DNA from: Pseudomonas massiliensis
GTDB taxonomy: Bacteria; Pseudomonadota; Gammaproteobacteria; Pseudomonadales; Pseudomonadaceae
Reading direction: 5' to 3'
Assembly: GCF_000826105.1 (NCBI RefSeq)
Contig: NZ_CCYK01000002.1
Location: 62,001-126,000 of the forward strand
DNA: 64,000 nucleotides
Position numbers and translations under genes: made by a program
The notes under the pieces: model-generated
Told to the model about the DNA's origin: nothing
The model's input: only the letters and a program-made list of their open reading frames with translations
The model's database searches: none
Shown here: positions 54,912-63,084 of the stretch, in pieces
Layout: each line of letters starts with the position of its first letter
Position numbering within the stretch: position 1 is the first letter of the stretch

Positions 54912-55190
54912 AGCTTTGTAGCCGGCTCGCTCCAGTGCTTCCCGTATTAAAGCGCTGACCGTTCGAGAGCCTGAACCCGAGCGTTTGTTGTTGCGCACCG
55001 CATCCTCAAGCTGCTCGATCAGGTCAGGGGGTAAGCTAATTGAAAGCGGCTTCGCCTTCCTTGCCCCTTCCGAAGCTGACTTTTTCTCACCATAAGGTTT
55101 ATCAGCGAGCAACCGTGCCAAAGCATCAGCCTCTTCGGCGGTTGCTGCGCTTCTCGCAGCAACCGCCTGACTTGGCTTCTTAAGCACCAC
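54906..55190 (-). CDS. Ribbon-helix-helix partition protein, system 2
   Basis: A 94-aa protein. A disordered N-terminus is followed by a CopG/ParG-like fold: strand KPLSISLPPDLIEQLEDAVR and helix SRTVSALIREALERAGYKAN. It overlaps the ParA stop by 11 nt. It should bind the NNTAATT heptads that surround the cassette, as Omega- and ParG-type proteins bind short tandem repeats. It is unlike the first system's partner in sequence. Confidence 0.75.
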   Translation of the reverse strand: MVLKKPSQAVAARSAATAEEADALARLLADKPYGEKKSASEGARKAKPLSISLPPDLIEQLEDAVRNNKRSGSGSRTVSALIREALERAGYKAN

Positions 55191-55830
55191 GGCAGATCTC
55201 CTTCATCAGATCGTTTATTTCACTGGCTGCTTGCGCGTTGTCTCCCTCAAGAACAGATTTTCCGGAAGGAATGGAATCCTTGTACGCTTTGCGGTAGAAG
55301 CCCACCGCGTCCAAAGGCTTGATTTCCGGAAACTCCGATACGAATTCGAGAAACTCGCTCCTTTCTGTGTCACGCACGGAAGGATTCGTCGATGCCATTG
55401 AATGGTACGCATAGGCCTGTAGCCCAGGATTGAGATCTCTTACCCGGATTACCTGTTCTTGTAGCTCCCCAAGAGTATCCAAGTCGAGCTGGCTACATTG
55501 ATGCGGGGCAATGATCAAGTCGGCTACGGTAGCCCCTGTAATCAGCTCTCGCGAATTTCGTCCTGCGACGTCAACGACTACATAGTCAAATTTTTCGCCC
55601 AAGGTACGCAATGTCGAACTGATATTATCCCTTTTCTCAATAAGGGTAATTTTTGGGTTGAGATCTGCCGCTTCGCGTTCTGCATACCATCTTGAAGCGC
55701 TTCGTTGCGGATCAGCGTCAAGCAAGCATACATCTTGCCCTTTCAAAGCAAGGGCGACTGACAGGTTAATCGCAGTGGTCGTCTTACCCGCCCCGCCCTT
55801 GTTGCAGCCTACGATCACAATCTTGCCCAT
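55180..55830 (-). CDS. parA: ParA partition ATPase, system 2
   Basis: A 216-aa ATPase. IVIVGCNKGGAGKTTTAINL is the Walker A, VCLLDADPQRSASRWYAERE the A' region, FDYVVVDVAGRNSRELITG the Walker B. Small type Ib ParA without an HTH. ATG 55830 follows AAGGA; a GTG at 55845 is less likely. A heptad cluster with a 9-bp dyad lies directly upstream. It shares layout but little sequence with the ParA at 28879. Confidence 0.9.
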   Translation of the reverse strand: MGKIVIVGCNKGGAGKTTTAINLSVALALKGQDVCLLDADPQRSASRWYAEREAADLNPKITLIEKRDNISSTLRTLGEKFDYVVVDVAGRNSRELITGATVADLIIAPHQCSQLDLDTLGELQEQVIRVRDLNPGLQAYAYHSMASTNPSVRDTERSEFLEFVSEFPEIKPLDAVGFYRKAYKDSIPSGKSVLEGDNAQAASEINDLMKEICRGA

Positions 55831-55840
55831 AGCCGGATCC

Positions 55841-55877
55841 TTCACAATTAGTAATTCATATTTAACAATTGTGAATT
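55841..55877. repeat. Heptad cluster and dyad at the parA promoter
   Basis: TTCACAATT (55841-55849) pairs with AATTGTGAA (55867-55875). The same bases read as in-phase heptads CACAATT, AGTAATT, CATATTT, AACAATT, GTGAATT (55843-55877). Likely the autoregulatory operator of the second par cassette. Confidence 0.7.
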
Positions 55878-56355
55878 TAAAGTCAAGCTTTTCTCCGTCT
55901 ACGGTCCAAGCGTTCTCCTAGCGCACTGATTTATCTAGTTGATGCCCGGCTGTATGGGGGCTTCCCTACCGTCTAGATTTTCACACCAGGCACCATTCGG
56001 GGCGCTGTGGTCTGGATTGCAACGGCGCAAGTAGATACCTGCAATGGGGGCTATTGACGGACTGAGGGCCATGGTTGCTGCCTGTCCTTCCGGGGTCTCG
56101 CCTAATGCTTTGCGGCGCTTCATGCTCACCTACACGCTGCATTTACCCTGCTCTCCGATGCCAAGCGGAGCGCCATTTCCGCAAAATTACCTACCAACCA
56201 TAGGACCCACTTTTGGTGTTCGCTACTCAGCTAGAGGAATGCGCTTAGGTCGTTCAATCCTGACCATAAGAGATTGCCGACAAGCCACGCCGTTGCCGCT
56301 TACACGCCCTTCCCGCCTAGCGTTTAGCCCGCCTCCCACCTATAGGTTGGTCATT

Positions 56356-56437
56356 ACTAATTATTAATTAGCAATATAGGATTTTACTAAAGACGTCTGA
56401 TTTATTGTTATTAATTGCTTTTTAACAATTATTAATC
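56356..56437. repeat. Heptad clusters 3 and 4
   Basis: ACTAATT, ATTAATT (56356-56369) followed by a weaker AGCAATA; then ATTAATT, a degenerate unit, AACAATT, ATTAATC in one phase (56410-56437). Confidence 0.65.
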
Positions 56438-56577
56438 TGGGCTTCTGCGCTGCATGCTCCCTAGTCACGCACCTACGACCGTGCCGCCTGCAGCTAGGCG
56501 AAGCCCTACTAGGATACTTACCTAAGGCCCACCTACTGCTTGAGCCAGGTTAGCATCCTGGCTTTCAGTAGCAACCT

Positions 56578-56605
56578 AGTAATTACGATTTAATAATTAT
56601 TAATT
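56578..56605. repeat. Heptad cluster 5
   Basis: AGTAATT, ACGATTT, AATAATT, ATTAATT without gaps, all in 7-bp phase. Confidence 0.7.
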
Positions 56606-56861
56606 TCAGCTTTGCTTGCTTGCATGAACATTCGCAACGCGTATCGCAGCTCAGCCAGTCGAAATGAGGCGAGGTTTATTCATTACCCCATAGAGCCTCA
56701 TGGACTTTCCGAGGAGCGCCGGACATCCGCTGAGATGTAGCGTGTTGTACCGTCCAAGCGCGAGTCGATGCTTTGCCGTTGAAGGGGGGAGGGTTAGGTA
56801 CACCCACAAAATCCCGCAGTAGATCCATTGAGGAATACATCAAGGCGAGAAACAAGGGTAG

Positions 56862-56896
56862 CAAATTGTTAGTTATTAATTGTTAATTACTAATAC
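56862..56896. repeat. Heptad cluster 6
   Basis: GCAAATT, GTTAGTT, ATTAATT, GTTAATT, ACTAATA without gaps, all in 7-bp phase. Confidence 0.7.
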
Positions 56897-57150
56897 CGTA
56901 TGGTATTTTTACGCTTTACGTGGCCGCGTCCCTATCCCAACCCAACAGTATCAAGCAACACCTTGCATCCAAACTGGACGGGGGGTACCGCTTAGACCCT
57001 TAAAGCCACACGACTTGACCGGTTAGCTATGATAGGCCTCGATGGCGAGGCCAAAAGCAGAGACGATGAAAGCCGCGGGTGGAACGACTCCTTTCGATCA
57101 TCTTCGAATCCTAGGCGGTTACTACAGATATCCACGGCCAAATCTGAGTT

Positions 57151-57178
57151 ATTAATTGTCAGTTAATAATTATGAATT
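57151..57178. repeat. Heptad cluster 7
   Basis: ATTAATT, GTCAGTT, AATAATT, ATGAATT without gaps, all in 7-bp phase, 100 bp before the next gene. Confidence 0.7.
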
Positions 57179-57277
57179 ACTTTGGGGTAGCTTTGACAAG
57201 CGTGCAGGGTGGGCTGTCGGCTCAAGATTATGTGCCAGCTGTCACCGGCTAATATTTGGTAACCAGGGAAGAGACCA

Positions 57278-57649
57278 ATGCTGGACAAAGTAATGAAAGC
57301 AATCTCGGCTGAGGAAGAAGCCGGAATCTCAGCAACGATGAATGACCCCTGCGTGCGCTATGCGCAGCGAGTCAGGTTCTTCTTCTATTCGTGCAGGGAA
57401 TGCCTGGCCGGAAGCGCTAGCCCAGAGATGGCTCGCCGCTTGGATATGATTTTGACCTTGGCGATTCATCATCGGGAGGAATGGCACGATTGCTGTTGGC
57501 AGCTGCTGGTAGAAGCGGTTTTTCTGGATATGCTGCATCGGGACGATTGCGCCTTTTTCCTGGCCCAGCTGATGCTTTGCGTGCCAGGCCAGGAGGACAA
57601 ACCTCCTGCACCTTCGGTTAGAAGGGTAGGGCAATCAAGAGTCTATTAA
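57278..57649 (+). CDS. Small protein of unknown function (intact copy of a two-copy family)
   Basis: A 123-aa protein, not recognised. Conserved blocks shared with the pseudogene at 8932 are MNDPCVRYAQRVRFFFYSC, REEWHDCCWQLLVEAVFLDM and CVPGQEDKPPAPSVRRVGQS. It has no signal peptide; it is helical and carries six cysteines. GGAAGAG precedes the ATG. It sits between the candidate centromere and a small lipoprotein gene. Conservation between two diverged copies shows it is a real gene. Confidence 0.75.
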   Translation: MLDKVMKAISAEEEAGISATMNDPCVRYAQRVRFFFYSCRECLAGSASPEMARRLDMILTLAIHHREEWHDCCWQLLVEAVFLDMLHRDDCAFFLAQLMLCVPGQEDKPPAPSVRRVGQSRVY

Positions 57650-57755
57650 GTGCGATGCCTGGATGCTTCAATCGGCTGCCTGCTGCCAGGAACACCTGGA
57701 GCTATACCTTTATCTATAGCTTCAACCCAGCCGGTGATGGCCTCAGCATTGATGC

Positions 57756-58004
57756 TCAGCTTTCACGACCGACGGAGACGGCGCCGCCGCGCTGAGCGAT
57801 GCCAGCATTCTCGTTATGCGCACGGATCAGTTTGTTCCGGGCCTGGACGTACTGATCAACTGGCAGGCCCTGCCGGTTGAGAGCTTCCATGGAAAGCTGA
57901 AAACTTTCCTCTGGCGTGTATGGTCGGGTCTCGGGCGCATTTGACGCGCACCCTGCCAGCGTAGCGGTTACTATCAATGAAGCCAGTATCGTCAGGCGTT
58001 TCAT
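57756..58004 (-). CDS. Small lipoprotein
   Basis: An 82-aa lipoprotein. Signal peptide MKRLTILASLIVTATLAGC ends in lipobox LAGC (Cys19); the mature part is short and helical (FQLSMEALNRQGLPVDQYVQ). GGAGGG lies 4 nt before the ATG. Small plasmid lipoproteins may act in entry exclusion, but nothing specific supports that here. Confidence 0.72.
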   Translation of the reverse strand: MKRLTILASLIVTATLAGCASNAPETRPYTPEESFQLSMEALNRQGLPVDQYVQARNKLIRAHNENAGIAQRGGAVSVGRES

Positions 58005-58570
58005 GGGTCCCTCCAGCTGCAGCGCATTGCGTTTTAAGAATGCATTTAGGCTAAGCCTGCAGACGCGCGAGCAGAAATCATTGGGTTTGATAGTGCCTAT
58101 TACTGGCGGGGCAGCTCGAAGTTGAGCGGGGTTAAGACATGAAGGGGGGAATGACCTCAGGCATTAGGGTCAAGGTAGGATCTGGCGAGCATGTGCTCGC
58201 CAACCCTTCGTTCACTCGCACGTAAATGCATCCGCTCCGGCAATGCTGGGAATAGCGCAGCCAGCAGATAGTCGCTTTTGTCAGCCGATGACCGGATCAG
58301 CCTGATCACGGCAAAAGCCGGTACCTGGCCCACGCCATTAAGCCGATGACGGCTTCAGTACGGTGCTGTCGCTGCCCGCTTGTGCTTGCCATCTGTCCCG
58401 CCATTGGTCGCAGGGATGCTCTCTACAGATGACTGCCGAAATAGCAAAATGCGACCCTACAACGCCCACCGCCTCATATAACGCTTCCTTAATCAGCCCC
58501 CGCCGGTTGTTACGTATGCTGTGGATCATTGCCATAACTGGCCATAGCTACGCTTACCACCTTTTACAGC
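58005..58570. other. Gene-free junction between plasmid backbone and catabolic cluster
   Basis: About 565 bp without a supported gene. TGGCGAGCA-TG-TGCTCGCCA (58183-58202) is a perfect 9-bp inverted repeat without a T run. No insertion sequence end or target duplication was recognised. Confidence 0.5.
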
Positions 58571-59278
58571 TCACTCTGGGCTGGGTGCCTGTAGCCCGGC
58601 TGCAACGAATGCGGTGATTTGCGACAGCAGTTCCTCAGAATCGGCCGGGTTGCATACCCCAGCAGCAAGTTGCTCCAAGCGATGTGTATCGGAAAAAGCA
58701 TACATATAGGCCCCGATCATGAACGTCACCCGCCAATAGGCTTCACGCTCGGTCAGGTAGGGCTGGGCTTCAAGAAAGGCCGCCACGTAAGCTTTGGTAG
58801 AGGTGTCATAGGCCTCGTTGCGCAGTCTGTACGATATCTCTGGAGGTTCAGTGTGTAGGCGAGCCTGCAGGCGAATAAAGGCACGACCCCCTGGGGTCTG
58901 TCGCAGCGCTAAGGTGGGGCTTAGGAAGGCATGTACAATATGCTTGGCATCCAGAGGGCCCGATTGCTTAAGCGCCTGCAGTCGACTGGCTCGCTCTTCG
59001 GAAATGATCCGGCCACGGCGCAGAAACACTTCTTCAAACAGGCCATATTTGGAACCGAAATAATAGTTGATGAGGGCCTGCGTCACCTCAGCGAACGCCG
59101 CCACCTCACGTAGCGTGGTGCCGGCGTAACCATGGTCGGCGAAAATCAGCTCTGCCGCATCTATGATCTGTTCGCGGACATTGCTCGAACCTTCGGGCCG
59201 CCCCGGCTTGTTTTTTGGGACAGGTTTTACCCGCGGCGGAGGCACCCGCCGGCGGCCGTTCAAGGTTTGATTATCCAT
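58571..59278 (-). CDS. TetR-family regulator of the pyridine cluster
   Basis: A 235-aa TetR/AcrR regulator with an Arg/Pro-rich N-terminal tail. HTH: REQIIDAAELIFADHGYAGT and LREVAAFAEVTQALINYYFG. The larger C-terminal domain (from about 110) is of the type seen in regulators of aromatic degradation. It lies downstream of nicF on the same strand with a 389-bp gap and a TATAAT-like -10 near 59308-59313, so it probably has its own promoter. It likely senses a pathway compound. Confidence 0.83.
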   Translation of the reverse strand: MDNQTLNGRRRVPPPRVKPVPKNKPGRPEGSSNVREQIIDAAELIFADHGYAGTTLREVAAFAEVTQALINYYFGSKYGLFEEVFLRRGRIISEERASRLQALKQSGPLDAKHIVHAFLSPTLALRQTPGGRAFIRLQARLHTEPPEISYRLRNEAYDTSTKAYVAAFLEAQPYLTEREAYWRVTFMIGAYMYAFSDTHRLEQLAAGVCNPADSEELLSQITAFVAAGLQAPSPE

Positions 59279-59667
59279 TGGGTTCCGTTAGTTACTAGGA
59301 ATGCCACATTATATTAACCGACTCGGGTAAAACCTGTGTCAGCTCTATTCACATGCGCCTGCCGGGTGTCTTGGATTTGCTCGCCGCTGCTAACGTGGCG
59401 TCGGGGAAAAGCGGCTGAATCAAACATGCTTACTACACGCCCAATACCCGCACGTGCAGCCATAGGGTCCGCCCGACCTTGCGCTTGGATGAGAGCATCC
59501 GTATTGAGCCGGGACGCCGTCATGCCAGACACCCCATCCTTGCATTGAATAACGGCAAGCCTGCCTCATAGGAATCAGCACGTTTAATGTGCCTTTCTAC
59601 ATAAAGAAATGATCCACGACGAGGATCGTATAGATGCTCGAATCGCGGCGAACCGGTCCTTTGCAGG
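59279..59667. other. Gap between nicF and the TetR gene
   Basis: No supported gene; a 72-codon open frame here has no recognised features. It should carry the promoter of the TetR gene. A GATCC/GGATC dyad spans 59611-59627. Confidence 0.45.
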
Positions 59668-60306
59668 CTAATAATGTGGCCGCGGTAACGAGCTTATTGC
59701 GAGCATAAAGGCATCGGAATCCATAACCTCAGCATTCTTCTGCCCCATGTCGAAAAGGTTTGCTTCATGTGGTGCCAGCGCTCGGTCACCTACGCAGTCT
59801 CTCAATACCACGGGGCGGAACCCATGGGACATGGCATCCACTACGCTGGCGCGCACACATCCGCTTGTCACCGCACCGGCGACCACCAAGGTGCGGACGC
59901 CGCGCTGGGTCAGCCAAGCGGCCAGCCCTGTGCCGAAAAATGCCGAAGGAACGGTCTTGCGCACCACTAGTTCACCCTCCGCGGGTTCCAGTTGCGCCAC
60001 GATTGCGCTGTTGTGGTCATGCTCCTTGAGGGTAAGCATGCTGGGCACCTTGAGGGAAAATATGTTGCTGTCGCTGCCGTTGTCGGCGAACACGATGCGG
60101 CTGTGAGCCACCGGCCAGCCGCGGGCACGGGCCTCGGCCAGCAGGGGAACCGTAGCCGCGATGGCCTGTGGAATATTGCCGCCGCCGAATACCGCCGGGT
60201 CCGCGAAACCGTTGACGAAATCGACGATAAGCAGGCCGATCTGCCCCTCGATGCCCATCCGCGCCCCAAAGCCCTGGCGTTCGTACACTGCTTGGTCTGC
60301 TTGCAT
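59668..60306 (-). CDS. nicF: Maleamate amidohydrolase NicF (isochorismatase family)
   Basis: A 212-aa cysteine hydrolase. Catalytic triad candidates: Asp in IGLLIVDFVNGFADP (near 29), Lys in LVVRKTVPSAFFGTGLAAWL (near 116) and Cys in AGAVTSGCVRASVVDAMSHG (near 149). It hydrolyses maleamate to maleate and ammonia in 2,5-dihydroxypyridine breakdown. It is the last enzyme gene of the cluster, 73 nt after nicX. Confidence 0.9.
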   Translation of the reverse strand: MQADQAVYERQGFGARMGIEGQIGLLIVDFVNGFADPAVFGGGNIPQAIAATVPLLAEARARGWPVAHSRIVFADNGSDSNIFSLKVPSMLTLKEHDHNSAIVAQLEPAEGELVVRKTVPSAFFGTGLAAWLTQRGVRTLVVAGAVTSGCVRASVVDAMSHGFRPVVLRDCVGDRALAPHEANLFDMGQKNAEVMDSDAFMLAISSLPRPHY

Positions 60307-60379
60307 GCTGAGTGTCCTCTGGTTGATGACGCGGGCAGGGTGGGCGTTATCGCCAGGCCCGCCCGCGTAAATGGTGATA

Positions 60380-61420
60380 TCAGGCCGGGTTGCCGATCAC
60401 CTTGCCGTCTTGCACGACCACCTGCCCATCCAGGGCTACGGTGCAGTTGCGCATGGGAATATCGATATGGCACGCCGTGACCCGGTCGCCTCCCGCCTCG
60501 TTGTTCGGGCCCATGGAAAACAGGAAATTACCTTCGAAGGCACGTGCGTCCATGCCGATGGTGGCCTCGCGATCCAGCAGCGACAGCGTCGACCAACGCG
60601 CACGCTGTTGCAGGCCCCAGCCAATATGGGACAGGGCGTAAGCTTCGGGGTCGTTAAACTCACCCATGTAGTCCTTGAGTAAGTCAGCGTCCAGGCCGCC
60701 TTCGATGGACGTGACGAAGCCATCGGCCACGGTCAAGGTGATGGGCTCGTTCACATAGCATTTTTGCGGCAGCAGTATGTCGCCCCGGTCCAGCACGATC
60801 CGGCCGTTGGCTTGCCGCTCATTGGGCCAGGTGAGGATGAAGCCGCTGGGCCAGTGATCCCAGCGGCCTGGCTCGTCCACGAAGCCATATTCCTTGATCG
60901 CCGGATACTCACCCAAGGGGCAGCGCAGGTCGGTACCGACCCTGGAGGTAACATGCATCTCCCGGGCACCTTCGAGCTGGGCGGCGGCCCGGCCTACCCG
61001 GGCACGGTCCGCCTCGGTCGGCACCAGGCGCGCCAGCACTTCCGGCGGTTCCACCGCCAGGAGGATCTTGGTGCCTGACTTGAGCACCTCGTGCTGTTCA
61101 GGGGAGAACAGCAGGGTCATCAGGTCCAGCACCAGGTCGCTCTCCTTGAGCGCGGCGATGGCGGCGCGGTTACCGGTGAGCGGAGTAGTGCCCAGGTAGG
61201 CGAGGCTGTCCCGGCTGTGGGCCTTCTCTCCGTTGACCGGCGGCAGGTCCAGGCGATTGACCCGTGCGCCAAGCCCGCTCGCGGCGATGATCGCGGTGCG
61301 CAAGGTCTGCGGATGGGTGGTGTCGCTGGTCAATACCGTGACAATGTCGCCGGCCTGGAGCCTGGAGAGCGTCAGCACCTGCTTCCAGGCGTTGATCAAG
61401 TCGATATCGCTGATAGCCAT
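60380..61420 (-). CDS. nicX: 2,5-dihydroxypyridine 5,6-dioxygenase NicX
   Basis: A 346-aa extradiol-type ring-cleaving enzyme with the leucine-aminopeptidase-like fold unique to NicX. LSHIGWGLQQRARWSTL and CHIDIPMRNCTVALDG carry the His and His-x-Asp expected to hold Fe(II). It opens 2,5-dihydroxypyridine to N-formylmaleamate. It lies 13 nt after nicD. Length equals the family norm. Confidence 0.92.
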   Translation of the reverse strand: MAISDIDLINAWKQVLTLSRLQAGDIVTVLTSDTTHPQTLRTAIIAASGLGARVNRLDLPPVNGEKAHSRDSLAYLGTTPLTGNRAAIAALKESDLVLDLMTLLFSPEQHEVLKSGTKILLAVEPPEVLARLVPTEADRARVGRAAAQLEGAREMHVTSRVGTDLRCPLGEYPAIKEYGFVDEPGRWDHWPSGFILTWPNERQANGRIVLDRGDILLPQKCYVNEPITLTVADGFVTSIEGGLDADLLKDYMGEFNDPEAYALSHIGWGLQQRARWSTLSLLDREATIGMDARAFEGNFLFSMGPNNEAGGDRVTACHIDIPMRNCTVALDGQVVVQDGKVIGNPA

Positions 61421-61433
61421 GGTGGTGCTCCTT

Positions 61434-62240
61434 TCAGACAGGTGTGCCGAGGAAACTGCCGAAGGCTTGGTAGAAACCCTCTTCGTCGTCCCACGGGATC
61501 ATGTGGCCGGCGTTTTCCACGGTCACGAACGAGGCGTTGGGCGCCAGCTCGGCGATTTCCCTGACGTCCTGCGGCTGTACCACACCGCCGCGCCCGGCCA
61601 GCATGAACAGGGTGGGTACCCTCAGATGGGGCAGGTCCTGGTGGATGTCGTCCTCATGGAAGCCGTAGTAGCTCGCCTCGATGGCGCGCGGGTCGCAGGT
61701 ATGCAGCCACTGGGCGCGCAGCTGCAGTTGCTGCTCCGTCCAGGTCGGGCAAAAGGCACGCATGTCGTCGGCGCTCATGCCTGCTTGCGCTTGCCGGATG
61801 GAATCGGTGTACCAGGCCAGCCCGCTAGGGTAGGGCCGACGGCCTGGGCCAGAGACAGGTGGGTCAACGATGACCAGGCGGTCCAGCCCGTCGGGGTTGA
61901 ACTGCCGGGCCATGCGGATGGCGATGCGCCCACCCATCGAATGGCCGACCACGGCAAAGCGCGGCAGCTTGAGCGCCGCGGCCAGCGCGGCCACGTCTGC
62001 CGCTTGCGCGTCGAGGCTATAGTCCAGCTCCGGAGACGCCTGGGACAGGCCGCGGCCGCGCACGTCCAGCACATAGACATCGAAGTGGCGGCCGAGGCGC
62101 TCGGCGACGAAGCCCCAGGTCACCGCCGGGCTGGTGATGCCTGGGATGAGGATGACCGGCAGGCCGCGTCCGCCGTAGCGCAGGTAGTGCTGGCGGATCC
62201 CATTGGCTTGGACATTGGCACCGTACAGGTACTGACTCAT
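61434..62240 (-). CDS. nicD: N-formylmaleamate deformylase NicD (alpha/beta hydrolase)
   Basis: A 268-aa hydrolase. The nucleophile elbow is FAVVGHSMGGRIAIR (Ser near 101), the acid is probably in LVIVDPP or the later Asp, and the catalytic His is in VENAGHMIPWDDEEG. It removes formate from N-formylmaleamate. It lies 11 nt after nicE and 13 nt before nicX. Confidence 0.88.
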   Translation of the reverse strand: MSQYLYGANVQANGIRQHYLRYGGRGLPVILIPGITSPAVTWGFVAERLGRHFDVYVLDVRGRGLSQASPELDYSLDAQAADVAALAAALKLPRFAVVGHSMGGRIAIRMARQFNPDGLDRLVIVDPPVSGPGRRPYPSGLAWYTDSIRQAQAGMSADDMRAFCPTWTEQQLQLRAQWLHTCDPRAIEASYYGFHEDDIHQDLPHLRVPTLFMLAGRGGVVQPQDVREIAELAPNASFVTVENAGHMIPWDDEEGFYQAFGSFLGTPV

Positions 62241-62251
62241 GGGGTACCTCC

Positions 62252-63004
62252 TCAGTAGGCGCCGGACAGCAGCGCGCCGGCGCCGGGCACGATGGGCTCC
62301 AGGTTCAGCGCCTTGAGCATGGCGTAGGTGGTGGCGATGGCGGCAGTGACCACGGGCTTGCCGGTCTGGGCTTCCACCTTGGCCACCGCGCTGAGCGAAG
62401 GCATCTGCACGCAGGCCGACAGTACGATGACGTCGATGCCGGCCAGGTCCAGTTCGGCGACGATGCCGGGCAGGTTCGCCGGGTCGTGACGGGCCACGGC
62501 CAGGTTGTCGGCGATCTCCAGCGCGTGCCAGACCTTGACCTCGATGCCTTCGTGCTCGATGTAGTCGACCACCAGTTCGGTGAGCGGCTTCATGTAGGGG
62601 GCCACCAGGGCGATACGCTTGGCGCCCAGTACCTTCAGCCCATCCACCAGGGCGCCCGCACTGGTGATGACCGCCGCTTCAGCATCGTTGTCACGCGTGA
62701 CCTGGGTCAGCCGGGCCTGGGATTCTCGATGATAACCACGGCCCATGCTCATGATTGCCACCAGGCAGGCGTAGCCGAGCACGTCGACGCGGGCATCGGA
62801 CAGCTCGGCGGCGCAGCGGTCCGATTGCGCGTCCATGGCGGCAAGCTCTTCCTTCTTCACATGCTTCATCCGCATGCGGCTCGAATGGAAGGTAAAGCGC
62901 TCGGGCCGGATCAGCTGGCGTGCGCCAAGCATGGCCGGAATCTCGGTTTCCATGGTGGTGTTAGAACTCGGCACAATCTGGCCGATACGGTAGAGGCGTT
63001 GCAT
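62252..63004 (-). CDS. nicE: Maleate cis-trans isomerase NicE
   Basis: A 250-aa Asp/Glu racemase-superfamily enzyme. The two catalytic cysteines fit VLGYACLVAIMSMGRG (near 82) and IVLSACVQMPSLSAVA (near 197). It turns maleate into fumarate for the TCA cycle. The frame extends upstream to 63151, but ATG 63004 follows AAGGAG and gives the family length. Confidence 0.92.
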   Translation of the reverse strand: MQRLYRIGQIVPSSNTTMETEIPAMLGARQLIRPERFTFHSSRMRMKHVKKEELAAMDAQSDRCAAELSDARVDVLGYACLVAIMSMGRGYHRESQARLTQVTRDNDAEAAVITSAGALVDGLKVLGAKRIALVAPYMKPLTELVVDYIEHEGIEVKVWHALEIADNLAVARHDPANLPGIVAELDLAGIDVIVLSACVQMPSLSAVAKVEAQTGKPVVTAAIATTYAMLKALNLEPIVPGAGALLSGAY

Positions 63005-63084
63005 GCTGTTCTCCTTGTGTTCAGTAATCCGGCAGCGGTCTCGGCGGCCGGAGCGTTGCGGGCCCGCGACCCGGCAGGCCTTGC

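Larger units (their letters stand above)
55878..57277. other. 1.4-kb gene-free region with five heptad clusters; candidate centromere
   Basis: No supported gene in 1.4 kb. Five clusters of AT-rich 7-bp repeats punctuate GC-richer DNA. Other items are a hairpin GGCCTCG-ATGG-CGAGGCC (57035-57052) and GCCAGG-N7-CCTGGC near 56543-56562. Its position beside parA-RHH suggests a large partition site. Confidence 0.6.

Noticed and set aside
54870..57180. Possible CRISPR-like or iteron array
   Set aside because: The repeats are 7 bp, gap-free inside clusters and AT-rich; there are no constant spacers, cas genes or adjacent rep gene. Partition-site repeats fit better.
58183..58202. 9-bp inverted repeat as a transposon or integration end
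   Set aside because: No partner copy, transposase, integrase or target duplication was seen, so a mobile-element boundary cannot be supported.
59314..59532. 72-codon minus-strand open frame upstream of the TetR gene
   Set aside because: No ribosome site, no recognised feature, and it fills the expected promoter region.
26471..59592. Similar motifs AGGTGC-GTTTAAT-GCACCT (26471) and GCAC-GTTTAAT-GTGC (59578) as a shared operator
   Set aside because: The spacer is the same but the arms differ and the second has only 4-bp arms; chance is likely.
61233..62258. 341-codon plus-strand open frame opposite nicD and nicX
   Set aside because: Antisense shadow; the minus-strand enzymes have catalytic motifs and tight operon spacing.
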